The notes under the pieces are model-generated. The model had not been told where the DNA came from. It saw nothing but the letters and a program-made list of their open reading frames with translations, and made no database searches. Below are positions 61,205-64,000 of a DNA stretch of 64,000 bases, piece after piece; position 1 is the first letter of the stretch, and each line of letters begins with the position of its first letter. Source of the stretch: Microgenomates group bacterium GW2011_GWC1_46_15 (lineage in GTDB: Bacteria > Patescibacteria > Microgenomatia > UBA1400 > UBA12028); assembly GCA_001002285.1 (NCBI GenBank), contig LCLX01000002.1, positions 124,001 to 188,000 of the forward strand, read 5' to 3'. A program made the translations under genes and the position numbers.

Positions 61205-61884
61205 CAGGAATGGTTCTTCAGCTCTATAGCTTTGTTGTCCTCACGAGTTTAGGCGTATGGATGCTAGAAAAAGCTCAATCTGGCGGAGATGTTTTTCTTG
61301 CATCGCTCTTTTTTCCGTTATCAATATATCTGGCATTGCGGGTGTTTCACCGCATTGGCGGCGCGTTTGTTTCCCAGCCAAGCCATATCCCACGCGCGAA
61401 TCCACATCATGAAACACAATTCCACCCTGCTGAGGGAAATAGCACGCAAACAATACCCACAGAACTCATTCAAGAACTTGAGCCCGACAAGGTTCCCATT
61501 GATATTGACCGCCGATTATTCTTAAAAATGATTGGCTCCGCGGGACTTGGTCTTTTTTTCGTGTCGATTTTCACAGAAAAAACACACGCCGCATTTTTTG
61601 GCAGCCTTCCTGGTACTTCTGGTATTCAGGTTAAAAATAAGCTTGGAGAAAAGATTGACCCCGCAGAAAAATACCCCACAGACGGATACACGATTACTGA
61701 AATTGACGATGCGACCTACCCCGCATACTACGGCTTTTTGCATACTTCCGGCGGATGGTACATCACTAAAGAAGCAAGCGACGGATCGTATCGGTATGCA
61801 AAGGGAGCATCTGCGTTTTCAACAAGTTGGGCTCTCCGTAATACAACCGTCACATATGGATATTACGACGCGGTGTTCTCGTAG
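61201..61884 (+). CDS. twin-arginine signal protein with phage-type C-terminal module
   Basis: 227 residues. Residues ~7-50 form one or two hydrophobic helices. At residues ~102-127 IDIDRRLFLKMIGSAGLGLF fits the Tat consensus [ST/D]RRxFLK with hydrophobic stretch and a THAA cleavage-like end. The C-terminal ~75 residues (YTITEIDDATYPAYYGFL, GGWYITKEASDGSYRYAKG, FSTSWALRNTTVTYGYYDAVF in parts) match a small domain typical of phage structural proteins. It lies directly upstream of tatC, so it is the likely cargo of that translocase. An internal rather than N-terminal Tat signal is unusual. Confidence 0.7.
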   Translation: MTGMVLQLYSFVVLTSLGVWMLEKAQSGGDVFLASLFFPLSIYLALRVFHRIGGAFVSQPSHIPRANPHHETQFHPAEGNSTQTIPTELIQELEPDKVPIDIDRRLFLKMIGSAGLGLFFVSIFTEKTHAAFFGSLPGTSGIQVKNKLGEKIDPAEKYPTDGYTITEIDDATYPAYYGFLHTSGGWYITKEASDGSYRYAKGASAFSTSWALRNTTVTYGYYDAVFS

Positions 61885-61899
61885 TGTTTGAAGGAATAT

Positions 61900-62631
61900 A
61901 TGGCAGAAGAACACTCTCCCGAACAAACCGCAGACCTCCTCCGACAAAACATGGTGAAGTATCTCCCCTATCTGCGAGAAGCACAAAAAAGAATGTGGAT
62001 TACGATTGGTATTTTTATTATTGGTGGAACGCTCGGATTTTTTGGAAACCAACAGATTTTGGGTTTTGTGATGAAGCGGTTAAACCTCGTTGGGATTAAC
62101 CTTGTGTTTACCTCTCCAACACAGTTTATTGATTTGGCATTTCAAACCGGCTTCATTATAGGAGCTCTTCTCGCAATCCCCTATCTTATCTACTGTGTTT
62201 TGAGTTTTGTTCTTCCCGCCCTGCGAAAAAAAGAACGCAGTATTATTCTTTCCCTTCTCCCTCTGAGCCTTGCGCTCACCGTGATCGGATTTGCGTTCGG
62301 CGTGTGGATTCAGCAGTTTGTGATCACTATTTATTCCCAGACAACAACGAGTTTTAATATCAGCAATATGTGGGATGTTGGCCGTTTTTTCTCTCAGTTT
62401 GTGCTCATGGGACTTTCCATGGCACTTGTTTTCCAGCTTCCTATTGTGTTATCCATTCTCCTCCGCCTTGGGGTCATAAAACGGTCAGTATTGACATCGC
62501 GGAGAAGAATTGTGTATGCCGCCATCATTATTTTTGCGACGATTCTACCGCCAACCGATATTCTTTCACTTACGCTTATCGTCCTTCCCCTTGTGTTTTT
62601 GTTTGAAGGAGCGCTACTATTGAATAAGTAG
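61900..62631 (+). CDS. tatC: Sec-independent protein translocase TatC
   Basis: 243 residues from ATG 61900 with AAGGA 5 nt upstream. Six membrane helices; start YLPYLREAQKRMW equals the HLxELRxR region, VFTSPTQFIDLAFQTGFI and the PPTDILSLTLIVLPLVFLFE end (PPDxxSQ...P..LYE) are typical. Recognises RR signals and recruits TatA. Followed 16 nt later by tatA. Confidence 0.93.
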   Translation: MAEEHSPEQTADLLRQNMVKYLPYLREAQKRMWITIGIFIIGGTLGFFGNQQILGFVMKRLNLVGINLVFTSPTQFIDLAFQTGFIIGALLAIPYLIYCVLSFVLPALRKKERSIILSLLPLSLALTVIGFAFGVWIQQFVITIYSQTTTSFNISNMWDVGRFFSQFVLMGLSMALVFQLPIVLSILLRLGVIKRSVLTSRRRIVYAAIIIFATILPPTDILSLTLIVLPLVFLFEGALLLNK

Positions 62632-62647
62632 TAAAGAAAGGAGCGAC

Positions 62648-62794
62648 ATGTTTCAAAATATTGGGACACCCGAGATTGTTATTGTTGCTCTCGTCCTCCT
62701 AGTCCTGTTCGGCGGAAAGAAAATCCCCGAGTTGGTCCGTGGGATTGGCGAGTCTATCCGCGAGTTCCGCAAAGGACTCAAGGACGAAAAGTAG
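62648..62794 (+). CDS. tatA: twin-arginine translocase TatA
   Basis: 48 residues. IGTPEIVIVALVLLVLFGGK, hinge FGGKKIP, amphipathic PELVRGIGESIREFRKGLKD. AGAAAGGAG lies 6 nt before the ATG. Paired with tatC; most like the 44813 copy. Confidence 0.9.
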   Translation: MFQNIGTPEIVIVALVLLVLFGGKKIPELVRGIGESIREFRKGLKDEK

Positions 62795-62803
62795 TCGCAC
62801 ATC

Positions 62804-63481
62804 ATGACACACGCACCGAAAAAACGCCCGGAAACGACGTTGTTTCTTTCTGTTTCCGTGGACGGACGCATTACAAGCCACGACTCTGACCCGTTTGATA
62901 CGGATAAAACATGGAAAGACCAGCCGGGTGTGCGCGCGATTCTTCAACGGTTTTATGATTTTTCTGACCCACACACGTGCTCCCTCACAACGGGTTTAGC
63001 AATGAAAAAAGCGGGAGTCAATTTTCGCGTTGAAACACCACAGAAAATGAACGTTCCATTGATTGTATTTGACGCAGAAAAAGATCTTACTCCGCGAGGC
63101 ATGTTGTATCTCTCACAGTGTGTAAAACATTTGTATATTATCGGATATTCTTCTGTCTACAAAAAACTCAAGAAAAAACCCAAGAATCTGATATGGATTC
63201 CATATGAAAAACGCGCACCATTACTCGAGGTTATGCAGCAGTTGCATACACGCGGCGTACGGGCTGTTGTGATGCACTCCGCCGGGCTATTAAACGCACG
63301 GTGGATTGCCGAAGGTTTGGTCGATCATTTGACCGTGATTGTCGCGCCGTTATTGGTCGGAAAAAATGGGACATCCATGCTGATGGATACCATTCCGTTT
63401 TCTGTCCGCCCGCTCACACTTGTGGAAACGCGCGCAATTAGTGACTCGTACCTTTTTTTGCGGTATGACGTGGAGAAATAA
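62804..63481 (+). CDS. RibD C-terminal / dihydrofolate reductase-like reductase
   Basis: 225 residues. LFLSVSVDGRITSHDSDPFD is the substrate/NADPH start of the RibD reductase fold; VVMHSAGLLNARWIAEGLVD and LTVIVAPLLVGKNGTSML give the GG/L...D.l.....P...G elements. Might reduce a pteridine or be a DHFR substitute. Only 9 nt after tatA, but its role in the Tat operon is unclear. Confidence 0.78.
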   Translation: MTHAPKKRPETTLFLSVSVDGRITSHDSDPFDTDKTWKDQPGVRAILQRFYDFSDPHTCSLTTGLAMKKAGVNFRVETPQKMNVPLIVFDAEKDLTPRGMLYLSQCVKHLYIIGYSSVYKKLKKKPKNLIWIPYEKRAPLLEVMQQLHTRGVRAVVMHSAGLLNARWIAEGLVDHLTVIVAPLLVGKNGTSMLMDTIPFSVRPLTLVETRAISDSYLFLRYDVEK

Positions 63482-63509
63482 TATGGAGACTCGTGGGTAA
63501 TGTTGAAAT

Positions 63510-64000
63510 TTATTTGATAAAACCACCCCATAAAAATTTAGAAAAAGTAGCCGAAGGTTCTTTTCCAATAATCCGACATTGAGTAATACCAAGTTTTTCC
63601 GCCCGCCTCACGAGGGTAAAGTAATCAACTGCAGTTGGTGTTTCTTTCACCTCAAAAGCCCCACGTTCTTTGCCATTGTCAAATATAAAATCAATTTCTC
63701 CATCTCTATCAGAAAAATAACTTAATTTCCCATCCCAAAAGGACAACTGATGGTGAATTGTGTTTTCAAATTTACTTCCGCTTGAAAGATCAGTATTTAC
63801 GTTAGCGATTCCTGTATCGACAAAATATAGTTTCTTTTGTAATCGTGTTTGGACATCTGAAGATTTTGAATACGCGGGAACTGTAGCAATTAAGTACGTT
63901 TGCTCCAAAAATTCAATATAGTTATCAACAGTGATCCTACTCAATCCGGTAATATTAGCAATTTCCGTAACATTTAACTTACTACCAATGCGCGCTGCTA
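63510..64000 (-). CDS. AAA+ ATPase of the DUF4143 type, C-terminal part (5' cut by window edge)
   Basis: Reading frame is open to position 64000. NVTEIANITGLSRITVDNYI is the DUF4143 winged-helix start, then FLEQTYLIATVPAYSKS, KLYFVDTGIAN, ENTIHHQLSFW and a nuclease-like fold IDFIFDNGKERGAFEVKET. The ATPase part is beyond the window. Such proteins are scattered, often mobile or defence-linked. Confidence 0.78.
   Translation of the reverse strand, partial: AARIGSKLNVTEIANITGLSRITVDNYIEFLEQTYLIATVPAYSKSSDVQTRLQKKLYFVDTGIANVNTDLSSGSKFENTIHHQLSFWDGKLSYFSDRDGEIDFIFDNGKERGAFEVKETPTAVDYFTLVRRAEKLGITQCRIIGKEPSATFSKFLWGGFIK

Noticed and set aside
1..64000. CRISPR arrays, rRNA, tRNA genes
   Set aside because: No regularly spaced repeats or rRNA blocks seen, and no T-loop/acceptor pair was found in the intergenic stretches I read; a tRNA scan could still change this.

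Overview
The window looks like a gene-dense chromosomal segment from a member of the Candidate Phyla Radiation (Patescibacteria, Parcubacteria-like). The basis is indirect: compact or short versions of core genes (EF-Ts, YbeY), many small unknown proteins, almost no intergenic space, convergent genes whose ends overlap, and a Wzy-like ligase, M50 proteases and several TatA paralogues beside a small core metabolism. TAA, TAG and TGA all end genes, so translation table 11 fits. No rRNA, tRNA, CRISPR array, integrase or transposase was recognised.

Region 1 (1-38 kb, mostly minus strand) is core housekeeping: an IMP dehydrogenase-like barrel protein (cut by the left edge), cysS, raiA, recR, ybaB, dnaX, ybeY, rpsU, HIT, glmS, proS, prs, rpsT, rseP, frr, tsf, rpsB, folD, nfo, glyA, pyrH, tmk, a thymidylate-synthase fusion, dcd, topA, dprA, penicillin-binding protein 2 and mreB. 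One-carbon and dTMP genes (glyA, folD, TS-like, tmk, dcd) lie within about 9 kb. Small unknown genes and one decayed gene (26.8-27.5 kb) are scattered between them.

Region 2 (38-45 kb) has def-fmt, a zinc-type bL28, an M50 protease, a decayed HAD hydrolase, an AbiEii-type toxin with a small partner, and two tatA genes. A 26-bp copy of a tatA 3' end on the far side of the toxin module suggests past rearrangement.

Region 3 (45-63.5 kb, mostly plus strand) is the most unusual part: a CHASE sensor protein without an output domain, a MidA-like methyltransferase with TPR-like tail, two ~885-residue beta-rich proteins resembling phage tail/fibre proteins, several smaller proteins with phage-type modules, two tatA-like genes, an 879-residue membrane protein carrying the same phage-type VWD/RTLS modules and an SH3 domain, a PrsW-like protease, and an operon of membrane-anchored HTH regulator, SH3 protein, membrane protein, twin-arginine substrate with a phage-type C-terminal module, tatC, tatA and a RibD-like reductase. 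No capsid, portal, terminase or integrase is present, so this looks like a domesticated surface or fibre system linked to Tat export, not a prophage.

Two expression features recur. About twenty genes have a TAnnnT -10 box ending 6-8 nt before the start codon, which predicts leaderless mRNAs; other genes carry strong AGGAGG-type sites. The rpsB leader can form a hairpin whose loop is complementary to the rpsB ribosome binding site.
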